Assembly (NCBI GenBank): GCA_015488295.1
Contig: WFOC01000025.1
Span: forward strand, 1 to 40,545
Reading direction: 5' to 3'
Length of the DNA: 40,545 bases
Origin: Gammaproteobacteria bacterium
GTDB taxonomy: Bacteria; Pseudomonadota; Gammaproteobacteria; SZUA-229
A program made the position numbers and the translations under genes. Every line of letters starts with the position of its first letter. Position 1 is the first letter of the stretch. The notes below the pieces were generated by a model. It was not told the origin of the DNA and searched no databases. It saw only the letters and a list, made by a program, of their open reading frames with translations. Positions 31,452-40,063 of this stretch are shown here, piece by piece.

Positions 31452-33308
31452 TCAGCCCTCCTTCACCAGTTTTATCTTAAGGTCACGATTTACATCAAAG
31501 CCTTTGGCCGTCAATTTGAATGGAAGTCCAGTGACTTCCAGTTTGATACTGTTTTCTTTCGAACTGATCAGTCTGGCCTTGTCTTTGGACATTGCAATAC
31601 TGATACTGCTGTTACTGCCCAGTTTAAAATCCAGCGGGTTATATTTCTTCCACGGGTTACCGGTAGCAACATCGTAGGCTACATCAATTCGTATAGTTTG
31701 AGGAAACCGGTCTTCACTGGTTGTGTTCGTTGTGGTCACAGTAAAACCATCTTCATTTTTACTGATACTGAAATCCTTCGGACGAGGTTCCGGTGGTGGT
31801 GGAATAACCACCGGTGATTTTTTCTTCTTTTTCCTGGGTTTACTGCTGTCTTCAGGCTCTTCGATACCAAAGAAATCCTGTAATGCCTGCTCGTCAATTT
31901 CTTCAACCACTTCGGCAAGCAGATCATATAATTGAACCACAGCATGTTTGATAATTTTGACAGTCTTGCCGGGATTGCGATAATTTCTTTTTATCTTCTC
32001 TGCACTGGCTATCCATTGTGTATGGGCAGCATTTTCAGCATCACCCAGAAACGAGCAAATCGCTTCATCTTCGGCAATCATTGCACCCAGTGCCTTGCGT
32101 TCCCTGAACTTGGCTTCACCTGGCAAGGTCAGTCCGCCACGTACATACAGGTCAAGACCTTTTTCCAGTTCAGCCGGCCGCTTGATAAAAACCGAGAAGC
32201 CGGTTTCATGAATCGTTCCATCCTTTTCCTTGATGGTAACCGGCAGATAAACAGCAACAAGTTCACCATTAGAGAACTTTTCACGGATGATTTCCAGAAC
32301 GTCAGCTTCAAAATCATTTTCTCCCAGCTTCTGGTCATCCGCCCAGCTTGATTTCAGTTCCAGTAATTTATGTTTATCTGCTTGCCAGGCCTCTTCGATG
32401 AAATCAAACAGGGTATCTATGTCACTGAAACTGTCGGAGGCATATTCGTGTGCCAATTCGCGAACATTTTCATTATTGATAATCGTATCGTTAAACTGCA
32501 GAACCAGTTGACCGGTGATCAGCGGATAAAAATAATTAACAATGGAAACCCCTATCATCGCTTCAATGCTGAAATCGGGATTGGGAAACGGAATCATTAC
32601 CGACAAACCAGTTTTGTTTTCACGGTCAAGAGAAAAGTTATTGATAAACCTGTTTATCAGGTCATCATCCTTGATCGGCACAGGCATTAGCATGTAAATA
32701 TCGTCATCATCACCCTCAACGTCAGCAAAAAAACCATGCGGCGGGTATTCCTTGCCATTTACCTTGCGAAGGTTCAATACCGTCTGACCCATCACATGAA
32801 TCTGTGGATCATTCGCCCTCAAGGTAGCACCAAAGAAAACCCCTAACTGGCTGGTTGTAGAATAAACCAGCTTGCCAAGTCCCCAACGTCCACGGCTTTT
32901 ACCTGTTTTATGTGATTTACCGTGGCGTCGCCAGAAATCACTGAAGTTATCCTCATCCTTTGTGTTTACGCTACCGGTAAGGCCACAGGTACCAAAATCT
33001 TCAATAATCAGTGCGGATGGATTATCAAAATCGATAGCGTCAATATCAAGACCTGCTTCCCTGGCATGAACAAGCTGCTCATCGAGTATCGAATTCATAA
33101 AATCTTTTTCGAGGGAGTTAACACCGTTTAACCAGCGAAATGCGACTTTGACACCGCCCTGGTCATTATCAGCAGCATCAAGTGAGTTCTGGATAGATTC
33201 CCTGACAATGGTTTCAGAAAGCTGAACCTCGTCATTGCTGAACTGGTCACGCTGGGTGACTTCTGTTTCTACCTGGCCCGGAAGTTGAGGTGAGAAAAAC
33301 CAATTCAA
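31452..33308 (-). CDS. GHKL ATPase of the MutL/MORC-like defence type
   Basis: 618 residues from a TTG start at 33308 (AGGAG nine bases upstream). The N-terminal GHKL domain shows N-box IVRESIQNSLDAAD (Glu37 as likely base, Asn41 for Mg), G1 LIIEDFGTCGL and lid GRWGLGKLVY, all in their expected order. A middle region to about 490 is mixed, a Lys-rich and poly-Pro linker sits near 497-520, and a C-terminal beta domain follows. GHKL proteins encoded with restriction-modification genes are established (MutL-homologue R-M systems); they are thought to act as ATP-gated clamps or switches. It is the first gene of a tightly coupled three-gene block. Confidence 0.8.
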   Translation of the reverse strand: MNWFFSPQLPGQVETEVTQRDQFSNDEVQLSETIVRESIQNSLDAADNDQGGVKVAFRWLNGVNSLEKDFMNSILDEQLVHAREAGLDIDAIDFDNPSALIIEDFGTCGLTGSVNTKDEDNFSDFWRRHGKSHKTGKSRGRWGLGKLVYSTTSQLGVFFGATLRANDPQIHVMGQTVLNLRKVNGKEYPPHGFFADVEGDDDDIYMLMPVPIKDDDLINRFINNFSLDRENKTGLSVMIPFPNPDFSIEAMIGVSIVNYFYPLITGQLVLQFNDTIINNENVRELAHEYASDSFSDIDTLFDFIEEAWQADKHKLLELKSSWADDQKLGENDFEADVLEIIREKFSNGELVAVYLPVTIKEKDGTIHETGFSVFIKRPAELEKGLDLYVRGGLTLPGEAKFRERKALGAMIAEDEAICSFLGDAENAAHTQWIASAEKIKRNYRNPGKTVKIIKHAVVQLYDLLAEVVEEIDEQALQDFFGIEEPEDSSKPRKKKKKSPVVIPPPPEPRPKDFSISKNEDGFTVTTTNTTSEDRFPQTIRIDVAYDVATGNPWKKYNPLDFKLGSNSSISIAMSKDKARLISSKENSIKLEVTGLPFKLTAKGFDVNRDLKIKLVKEG

Positions 33309-33349
33309 AATAAAGAACTCCTATTTAATGATCAGTAAGTGTCGATTTT

Positions 33350-34729
33350 TCATGGTGTAGTTAGGTAAGTGTGGCCAAGCCGAGTAACATGCCTCCCCAG
33401 CCATCCCATCAAGTCTGCTAACATTTCTTCTCTTACTCTGTACTTAGGCAAACCTAGCTGCTCCAGATTTTCTTGAGGCAGTGTCATTTGCAGATTGGCA
33501 TTTATTAATAATACAAATGAACCTGAACTATCGACAAATTCTGGAGACATTCGCATGAAGTCGCCTTTCAACTTACCTGTTATATTCTCATCATTCGAAT
33601 AATCAACTGCCCATGCATGTGCAATGTTATCCATTGGTACTCGGCAAACTAAAGTATAGCGGTGCCAAGTATCTTTTTTCTGGGCGTGATCACATGGCGG
33701 CGTCGAATCGAATAAATACAGGGTGCATATTTCAGATATACTTCTGGCATCTGCTTTTGCAACAGCCTTTTGAAAGCAGAGGAAATAACGTCTGATAAAT
33801 TTCCCTTTTTTTTGTATAGTATCAAGATCTGAAAGTTGAGCTAGTTCAGGCACATCTATTAGTGACGTTAGTATTCCGGGCTTGGTGGCAATATCGTTTT
33901 CATCCGGAAACACCTCTAGGTTTATCATTGTATTAATACGTCTTTTCCATTCGGTCAAGTCGCCAGTACCAGTTACAGACTTGAGGTTATCTTTGTGGCA
34001 TTGTTGCTCGGCACTTGGTGTATGCGATGAAAGTCTGTCTGATAATAAAGAAGTCAAGACTTTATAAAGAGATATTGAATAGTCATCGTAGTCATGGAGT
34101 GATTTACCTGCCTCGGCCATAGAGAGCTCGTACAGCAGTGCACCCAAGCCAGCTTGTACCGAGGGTGCACCAAGTGATGCTGCAGTTTGACTCAGTTCAG
34201 ATATAACATTATTTGCTGATGTCATCACGCCAGCTTCCCAACTCAGCAGACACTTAACGGCATCAGAATGATCCATAATTTCTCGCAGCTTAGACTGCAT
34301 CTCATCATCTTTAACTGTTCCATCGTCATTCAGAAAATCTTCCTTATTCATGACAACATTACCGAAAGGTTTTATAGAAACAGGCAGACGCTCTTCGAGA
34401 TGATTCAATAACCGATCAGCATGATCCGCATGACCAGTCCAGGTTACCAAAGTCCATGGCCCATTATTTTCATCCAGAATAGTTGTTAACGCAGCTTCTA
34501 CGTCAGCATATGCACGTGCTCCATCACCTATGCGGCCTTCACCAGCGAGGTCCAGATCCATGAAAATAAGTCGAACACCGCTGTATTTTCCATACTCACC
34601 ATTTATAAGTCGCTCACCATACTCCACAAAAAGTGCAGCATAGCCAAGCCACCACAACTTCCTTGCGATGGCTTCACCATGCTCAGGTTTGTCATCAACA
34701 ATAATAATTCTTGGTGAGGCTATACCCAT
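33350..34729 (-). CDS. Receiver-domain protein with long unknown C-terminus
   Basis: 459 residues. Residues 1-130 match a two-component receiver: acidic pair Asp12/Asp13 (RIIIVDDKPEHG), phosphoacceptor Asp58 (RLIFMDLDLAGEG), Thr98 (VTWTGHAD) and Lys120 (VSIKPFG). Residues 130-459 are helical and match no output domain I know; there is no HTH, GGDEF or HD signature. The gene begins nine bases after the GHKL kinase-like gene with AGGAG inside that gap, so the two are a cognate pair. It is therefore a predicted non-transcriptional response regulator in a restriction island. Confidence 0.78.
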   Translation of the reverse strand: MGIASPRIIIVDDKPEHGEAIARKLWWLGYAALFVEYGERLINGEYGKYSGVRLIFMDLDLAGEGRIGDGARAYADVEAALTTILDENNGPWTLVTWTGHADHADRLLNHLEERLPVSIKPFGNVVMNKEDFLNDDGTVKDDEMQSKLREIMDHSDAVKCLLSWEAGVMTSANNVISELSQTAASLGAPSVQAGLGALLYELSMAEAGKSLHDYDDYSISLYKVLTSLLSDRLSSHTPSAEQQCHKDNLKSVTGTGDLTEWKRRINTMINLEVFPDENDIATKPGILTSLIDVPELAQLSDLDTIQKKGKFIRRYFLCFQKAVAKADARSISEICTLYLFDSTPPCDHAQKKDTWHRYTLVCRVPMDNIAHAWAVDYSNDENITGKLKGDFMRMSPEFVDSSGSFVLLINANLQMTLPQENLEQLGLPKYRVREEMLADLMGWLGRHVTRLGHTYLTTP

Positions 34730-34738
34730 GTTTATCTC

Positions 34739-36883
34739 CTACTTGGGAAAGACCATCGCAACCACTGCACCAGTACATGCTTGTGGAATATCGAGGTCGG
34801 CGCGTTCAGGAAAAGACAATCGTCCACTATGTGCCTTCATAGCCATATCTGTGTAATACAGGCCCAGCCCCATACCTTCCAGTCTTCTTGTAAAAAAAGG
34901 TTTGATTAATATTTCAGGATCATCCTGGAAACCCGGACCACTATCAGCAACAACAATTGCCGGGCCTTCGAGATCATCAGATGGTCCAACCCATATACAT
35001 CGTTTCTGTTTATCAATCTCACCAGCAATATTGATCCAGTGAATTGCATTATCGACAAGATTGGTGAGAGATGCAGTTAACATACGCCGCGTACCTTTTA
35101 TCGAAAAATCCTTGTCTTGAAGGTTTTCAAACCCGTTTAGTAGTTGAATGTTGTGGTAGTTACAACGTGATCGACTGGAAAAGGCAACATACTTAAAGAG
35201 ATCTGATGCCTTAATAGATTCACGCTCACTTTTCCGAACCAGAAAAGATGCGCCATCCAGCATTTCGGCCAGTTGCCGACCCATTTCAGTCAGTTTTTCA
35301 GTATCTTGGCCATGTTCAATTGCATACACCAGTCCACGCACACCTCTTTCAATTTCATGAAAAACAAGTGACAGTCCCAAGCCAGCTCCCACAGCAGACA
35401 TAAGGACATCCCTGGCTTCTTTATAGGTAGATTCAACCCGATTAACATAACCACCAAGCTTGTCAGACAAGTTAGCTTCAATAACTTTCTTGCGTAATGC
35501 ATCAATAGCCGATTCCGGCGAATTGATGCCAGTGTAATCATTGTCTTTTTTTGCTTTGAAAATCTGTCTCAGTGTGTCCTTATCAATACTTCGCTCGGTT
35601 TCGAGTACACTTAAAATACACATTACTGCATATCGAAACTCCCTATAGGCATCGTTCTCGATAAGTCCTTCTCTGTTTGTTTTCTCATGTAATTCTGTAC
35701 TTGCAGCCAAGTCCAGATGCACTTCACCGAGAATCAGATTGTTGCTGACAAGTTTTGCAGGCTTTTGCACACGGCGTACATCAAGGCCGAGCCAGTCATT
35801 TTCTGGTTCACCATAGTCATATACACGCATACCGTCACGATAGACACGAACACCACCCTGCTCCTTCAGAAATTGGGTTAACCCTTGGACATCATGCAAT
35901 CTGTTTTTAATTTCTCTATCAAGATCAAAAACTATAAATTGGCCAGTAACAGAGCCAACGCCGATAGCTTCAAGGCTGACACGTTCATTTCGAGTGCTTC
36001 GTTTTTTCCAACGCTGATCATCTTCTGGTGGCTCGTATGTAAAAAATTCAAATGCAGGATCAACATCAACAGATTTTTCCCTATCGTTTATCAGCCCAGG
36101 AAAGTCTGCTTTGATTGAATCATAAGGTGTAAATTTATAGTTCCAGCTCAGACCATTATCATCAAGCCTGAAATCAAAATGAAATAACGCATGTTCTTCT
36201 GCTTTTCTTGCAGAAAACAGATCATCCAGCCAGCCGTAGTCAGGTGTTATCTTAAAATCGACATCAAACCGATCATTGGTAGCAAATGGAGAAACCATTG
36301 CTGTTATAGAACGATACACACGTCGTACATCACCACGTGTCCAGCTGTTTTTGAGGTTTTTTATACGAATAAGCGTACCATGATCGTCACCTTTAAAAGT
36401 TTCAGGTTCTCTTTCAATCACAGTCAACTCTGCATCTGACAAATAGTGGCTTTTCACCAGCTCACTCCAGTCCATTTTCAGAACTATTTCTGGTTGTCCT
36501 GCTTTTCTGGTAACCAGTTCAGCATAATTTCCGAGTTTCTGCACTGCAAACCGACCAACACCTTTCTCTCCAACTGGCAATCGATTGAATCGTTTTGATC
36601 TGATATTCTGTTTACGTATTTTTGCCTTATGATCTGATGCAGGTTCAAGCCAGATATTCAGCACCGTATCAATATCCATGCCTTCACCGGAATCTTGTAT
36701 TTCAATTACCCCTGCATCTTTGTTTTTAACATCTTTTATTATTATTGAAACATTAGCTGAATCAGCATCATAAGCATTCTTAACAAGCTCAAAGAGTGCG
36801 ATTCTATGATGACGAATCAACTGATCACCAAGCAATTCAAGTAACCGCGCCCTAGGCTTAAATGTAACGTTATGTTTTTTCAT
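34739..36883 (-). CDS. Soluble dual-GHKL protein with histidine-kinase-like C-terminus
   Basis: 714 residues, no membrane segment. The first GHKL domain (about 10-210) is Hsp90/MORC-like: ALFELVKNAYDADS (Glu32, Asn36), IQDSGEGMD (64-70), VGEKGVGRFAVQ (lid). A middle S5/linker region follows (VRVYRDGMRVYDYGEPENDW). Near 503-520 LSLVFHEIERGVRGLVY resembles an H-box with His509. The second GHKL domain (about 600-714) has kinase boxes SLTNLVDNAIHW, VADSGPGF, PFFTRR and GMGLGLYY. The protein thus combines a MORC/Hsp90-type clamp with a histidine-kinase catalytic module, next to its likely receiver partner. It lies 28 bases after the EcoRII-like gene. Signal and targets are unknown. Confidence 0.82.
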   Translation of the reverse strand: MKKHNVTFKPRARLLELLGDQLIRHHRIALFELVKNAYDADSANVSIIIKDVKNKDAGVIEIQDSGEGMDIDTVLNIWLEPASDHKAKIRKQNIRSKRFNRLPVGEKGVGRFAVQKLGNYAELVTRKAGQPEIVLKMDWSELVKSHYLSDAELTVIEREPETFKGDDHGTLIRIKNLKNSWTRGDVRRVYRSITAMVSPFATNDRFDVDFKITPDYGWLDDLFSARKAEEHALFHFDFRLDDNGLSWNYKFTPYDSIKADFPGLINDREKSVDVDPAFEFFTYEPPEDDQRWKKRSTRNERVSLEAIGVGSVTGQFIVFDLDREIKNRLHDVQGLTQFLKEQGGVRVYRDGMRVYDYGEPENDWLGLDVRRVQKPAKLVSNNLILGEVHLDLAASTELHEKTNREGLIENDAYREFRYAVMCILSVLETERSIDKDTLRQIFKAKKDNDYTGINSPESAIDALRKKVIEANLSDKLGGYVNRVESTYKEARDVLMSAVGAGLGLSLVFHEIERGVRGLVYAIEHGQDTEKLTEMGRQLAEMLDGASFLVRKSERESIKASDLFKYVAFSSRSRCNYHNIQLLNGFENLQDKDFSIKGTRRMLTASLTNLVDNAIHWINIAGEIDKQKRCIWVGPSDDLEGPAIVVADSGPGFQDDPEILIKPFFTRRLEGMGLGLYYTDMAMKAHSGRLSFPERADLDIPQACTGAVVAMVFPK

Positions 36884-36911
36884 TTGATAAATTATTTCTT
36901 GTACATAATGT

Positions 36912-38111
36912 TTACTTCACTATAGCTATAAAGGCATCAATATTCATCAACCAGTCTTGTTGTTTTCTCGTAAACGTTGAATGTAACTCCTGTGGCAACA
37001 CCAGTTGCAAGTCATGGTGCCGCATCTCATTTGTCTGTGCTTCACTGATTCCCGGCTCTATCGTACACAGGTGTTTGTGTTTTATTCTTTTTGCTTCCGG
37101 TAGTACCTGTCGCCATCTGTCTTTACAGGTGGTTTTGGCACCCAGCATAATCAATCTGTTTTCCGGAAAGTTTCTGTCACTGTATTCATCAATACCGGGA
37201 AACAGGAAATCTGGTTTTGCCTTGTTTTCTGTGACTTTACCACGACTGTAGAAGATGTTGTGATCTATAAATATTTGTTCCAGATGATTTTCCAGTGACT
37301 GCCCTGCTCTTGATTTTCGTCGGTTCTGTACACTGAGTGAATAGCTGATGAAGGCATCGACATCATCTTCAAAACCCTGCCTGAGCCGTTCGGATATCAG
37401 ATGTTTTTCCATCAAACGAAACAGCATTTCTTCACGCTGCAACCAGGCAATCAGGGTACCGTCCGGATCGTCCATTGAATTTTGTTGTGTGGTGTTTCGT
37501 GCGTATCCCGAAAATACCCTGGTTATCGGAAAAACGCCATTGAATGTGATCAGAAGGTCATCGAGGTATGTATCGTCGCTGATTTTGAGTTCGATACCCA
37601 GTCGTTCCATGATGGTTTGCGAGCCAAAATCCAGCGCGCCCTGCTCCGGGATGTTTCTGGTTTTGTAACCTGTGATTGCCTCATCGTCTTCCAGGGCAAA
37701 TAACCAGCGCAGCTGCTGTTCCCAGGTGCTGCCGGCTTGTACTATGAGTATATCAACGGACTTGTCGGGCTTTTGTGCGCCGATGATCAGATCATCCGGC
37801 TGAGCCTGGTTTTGCACGATGTTAAGTTCTGCCGGGTAATACAGTCTGAATTCTGCACTGCGTTGCGGGTTGTTCTCGCGGCTGTCGTACCATTTGAGTG
37901 TGCCACTTTGGCTAACGTCCTCTTCGTCTTCATCATCCGAGAGGTAATGTATGGTGGCGTTTATTTCACAACGTTCGGTACCGAACATGTCACGGAATGC
38001 ATTAACGCCCTGAAACTCATGGCCGTGCGAGGTATTTAGGTCAACTTCTGTGGCACTCAGCCGCTTGTAACCGATGGCAGTGTAATAGTTTTTCAGGCTT
38101 CCGTAGTTCAT
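36912..38111 (-). CDS. EcoRII-type restriction endonuclease
   Basis: 399 residues, close to EcoRII (about 400). The C-terminal half has the EcoRII-C/PD-(D/E)xK core: RRKSRAGQSLENHLEQIFID, NKAKPDFLFPGIDEY (Pro300-Asp301), LIMLGAKTTCKDRWRQVLPE (Lys326) and CTIEPGISEAQTNEM. The N-terminal part (about 1-180) should correspond to the effector DNA-binding domain that makes EcoRII need two sites. Together with the Dcm-like methylase and Vsr this predicts CCWGG-type recognition, which is inference. The start overlaps the vsr stop (ATGA). Confidence 0.87.
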   Translation of the reverse strand: MNYGSLKNYYTAIGYKRLSATEVDLNTSHGHEFQGVNAFRDMFGTERCEINATIHYLSDDEDEEDVSQSGTLKWYDSRENNPQRSAEFRLYYPAELNIVQNQAQPDDLIIGAQKPDKSVDILIVQAGSTWEQQLRWLFALEDDEAITGYKTRNIPEQGALDFGSQTIMERLGIELKISDDTYLDDLLITFNGVFPITRVFSGYARNTTQQNSMDDPDGTLIAWLQREEMLFRLMEKHLISERLRQGFEDDVDAFISYSLSVQNRRKSRAGQSLENHLEQIFIDHNIFYSRGKVTENKAKPDFLFPGIDEYSDRNFPENRLIMLGAKTTCKDRWRQVLPEAKRIKHKHLCTIEPGISEAQTNEMRHHDLQLVLPQELHSTFTRKQQDWLMNIDAFIAIVK

Positions 38112-38563
38112 GCCGGTTTCCCCTTGATGGTACAGCTACGGTGAGCCTGTAGCGCGCGACTTATTCTGTCAGTAACTGTTTCAATACCAAGCTTGCCCTT
38201 GCCTTTCAAGGCACATTCCCAGACGGTGATGATTTTCCAGCCTGCGGATTTCAGTTGTACAGTCACTTCGTTATCCTTTTCCCGGTTTCTGTTTATTTTT
38301 TTCTTCCAGAAGGCCGGGCGTGTTTTTGGCCACTTGAATAAATGGCAGTTGTGACCGTGCCAGAAACAGCCGTGGACGAATATCACGGCGCTGTATTTCT
38401 TAAGTACCATATCCGGTTTTCCAGGCAAGTGTTTGTCGTGCAGGCGATAACGATAGCCTTTTCTGAATAATGCTTTTCTGGTCTGTATTTCCGGTTTGGT
38501 GTTTTTGCCTTTTATACCAGACATCATTCTACTGCGGGTGGCAGCATCGACGACATCTGTCAT
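38108..38563 (-). CDS. vsr: Very-short-patch mismatch endonuclease Vsr
   Basis: 151 residues, aligning without gaps to E. coli Vsr at key positions: Asp51 (LPGKPDMVLK), His64, and the zinc ligands Cys66, His71, Cys73 (FVHGCFWHGHNC) and Cys117 (ITVWECALKG). It nicks 5' of the T in T:G mismatches made by deamination of 5-methylcytosine, protecting the methylated sites from mutation. MSGIKGKNTKPE near the N-terminus is typical. It overlaps both neighbours by ATGA, between the methylase and the endonuclease. Confidence 0.95.
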   Translation of the reverse strand: MTDVVDAATRSRMMSGIKGKNTKPEIQTRKALFRKGYRYRLHDKHLPGKPDMVLKKYSAVIFVHGCFWHGHNCHLFKWPKTRPAFWKKKINRNREKDNEVTVQLKSAGWKIITVWECALKGKGKLGIETVTDRISRALQAHRSCTIKGKPA

Positions 38564-39828
38564 CAGGCAAGCAGCCCCATTTGTTTTACTGCGTACTCTT
38601 CTGATTCAACCTCAACCAGATTCATGATATGCGGCTTCATTATTCTTGCGACTTCTTCCACAACAGGGACAACAACCCCGTTACCAAACTGTTTATAGGC
38701 ACGGGTATCAGATACCGGTATTTCGAAGCGTCGACTTTCAGATTCATAGCCCATAAGCCTTGCGCACTCACGCGGGGTAAGACGACGCGGGTTGTATCGG
38801 CCTCTGGAAACCAGTATTTCCGAGCCGTCTTTATAGTATCTGGCTGAGAGTGTTCTGGCTGTTGATTTGGGCGTTACCTTGCCGAAGCCGAAACCGTTAC
38901 CGGCTTTTCTGTGTTTTTCTGCATAGGCTTGCAGGTAATTCCAGAGTTTGTCGCTGAGAATGTATTTAGGATTAACCTTTCCTTTAGAGCCGATTATGTA
39001 TGGTTCATCCGGTTCTTCAGTTCCGTTTTGCGGGTGCAGTATATCTTTCAGGTTTTTTGATGTTTTGTCTGGCAATTCCAGTGCATCCCAGGTAAATTCG
39101 GTATCTTCCCGAAAACCAACAATAAAGATTCTCTCCCGGTGTTGAGGTACAAAACCTTTGGCATCAATAACGCGGTAATGTATTTTGTAACCAAGTTCTT
39201 CCGTCAGAGTATGCTGGATAATCCGGAATGTATTGCCCTTGTCATGGCTTACCAGGTTTTTTACATTTTCCAGCAGAAAGGCTTTCGGCCTTTTATCCTG
39301 TATGATTTTTGCGATATCGAAAAACAGGGTGCCCTGGGTTTCACATTCAAAGCCGTGCTTTCTTCCCATTGCATTTTTCTTGGACACACCTGCAATAGAA
39401 AATGGCTGGCACGGGAAACCTGCCAACAGTACGTCATGATCCGGTACGGCATTTTCCTGGATATATGGCGAGATATCACCGATGATGTCATGGTCTACGG
39501 CATGGTTGGCCAGGTAGGTTTTTTGTGCGTAGGAATCCCATTCGCTGGTAAATACGCATTTGCCACCGTGAGTTTCAAACCCCATGCGTAAACCACCGAT
39601 GCCTGCGAACAGGTCAATAAAAGTAAATTCCGCATCCGTATTTTTCGGCTCTGCGGTGAACAGCATTTGCTGAAAGCCGGGGATAGTATACGCAGGCGGG
39701 CCGTCTTCATTGGCTTCCCAGCGTTTTACCTGCCTGACCGATTTACCGAAGTAATCAGCAATTTCCTGTTGTGTATGGTGTACTCTGGCTTTGTATAAAA
39801 GCGATTTTGAATCTACTTTGGCATCCAT
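38563..39828 (-). CDS. DNA (cytosine-5) methyltransferase with N-terminal HTH
   Basis: 421 residues. Conserved m5C motifs in order: I (FIDLFAGIGGLRMGFE), IV (LAGFPCQPFSIAG, nucleophile Cys140), VI (LLENVKNL, Glu187), VIII (QHRERIFIVGF), IX (RRLTPRECARLMGYE) and X (GNGVVVPVV). Residues 15-50 (HTQQEIADYFGKSVRQVKRW) form a helix-turn-helix like that of M.SsoII/M.EcoRII-type enzymes, which repress their own genes. AGGGGG precedes the ATG by five bases. It protects host sites from the EcoRII-like nuclease and heads the island operon; the stop overlaps the vsr start (ATGA). Confidence 0.94.
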   Translation of the reverse strand: MDAKVDSKSLLYKARVHHTQQEIADYFGKSVRQVKRWEANEDGPPAYTIPGFQQMLFTAEPKNTDAEFTFIDLFAGIGGLRMGFETHGGKCVFTSEWDSYAQKTYLANHAVDHDIIGDISPYIQENAVPDHDVLLAGFPCQPFSIAGVSKKNAMGRKHGFECETQGTLFFDIAKIIQDKRPKAFLLENVKNLVSHDKGNTFRIIQHTLTEELGYKIHYRVIDAKGFVPQHRERIFIVGFREDTEFTWDALELPDKTSKNLKDILHPQNGTEEPDEPYIIGSKGKVNPKYILSDKLWNYLQAYAEKHRKAGNGFGFGKVTPKSTARTLSARYYKDGSEILVSRGRYNPRRLTPRECARLMGYESESRRFEIPVSDTRAYKQFGNGVVVPVVEEVARIMKPHIMNLVEVESEEYAVKQMGLLA

Positions 39829-39868
39829 TTGGCCCCCTGCATTATTGTTGTTTTTCTGGGAATAATTA

Positions 39869-39894
39869 GGGACATTATGTCATCTTTTTGTCCC
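39869..39894 (-). promoter_or_regulatory. Inverted-repeat operator in the methylase promoter
   Basis: GGGACA (39869-39874) is inverted as TGTCCC (39889-39894), and GACATTATGTC (39871-39881) is a second, overlapping perfect inverted repeat. The half-site GGACA equals that of the known M.SsoII operator. It covers the -10 and spacer of the promoter. Confidence 0.6.
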
Positions 39895-39900
39895 AGTCAA
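39874..39900 (-). promoter_or_regulatory. Promoter of the restriction island operon
   Basis: Minus strand TTGACT (39900-39895) as -35 and CATAAT (39879-39874) as -10, both 5 of 6, spacer 15 bases (short). About 40 bases of leader to the methylase ATG. The rest of 39829-40063 shows no gene. Confidence 0.5.
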
Positions 39901-40063
39901 CAGATATCTTGATAATCGTTGGATTATATTGAAATTCAATAATTTGCAGGGAGTAAGCGGATAGTTGACTGTAGCTAAAATTGTTGCTTTCATTACCTCT
40001 CCCCACGCCGGTGATATCATGCTTCTAATGCTAGACCGCCCACCCCGTTTGAGATTTTAACCA

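Noticed and set aside
29441-39828. Integrative element with an integrase next to the tRNA
   Set aside because: No integrase, transposase or att duplication is visible on the far side; the island lies on the 5' side of tRNA-Val, not the usual 3' side.
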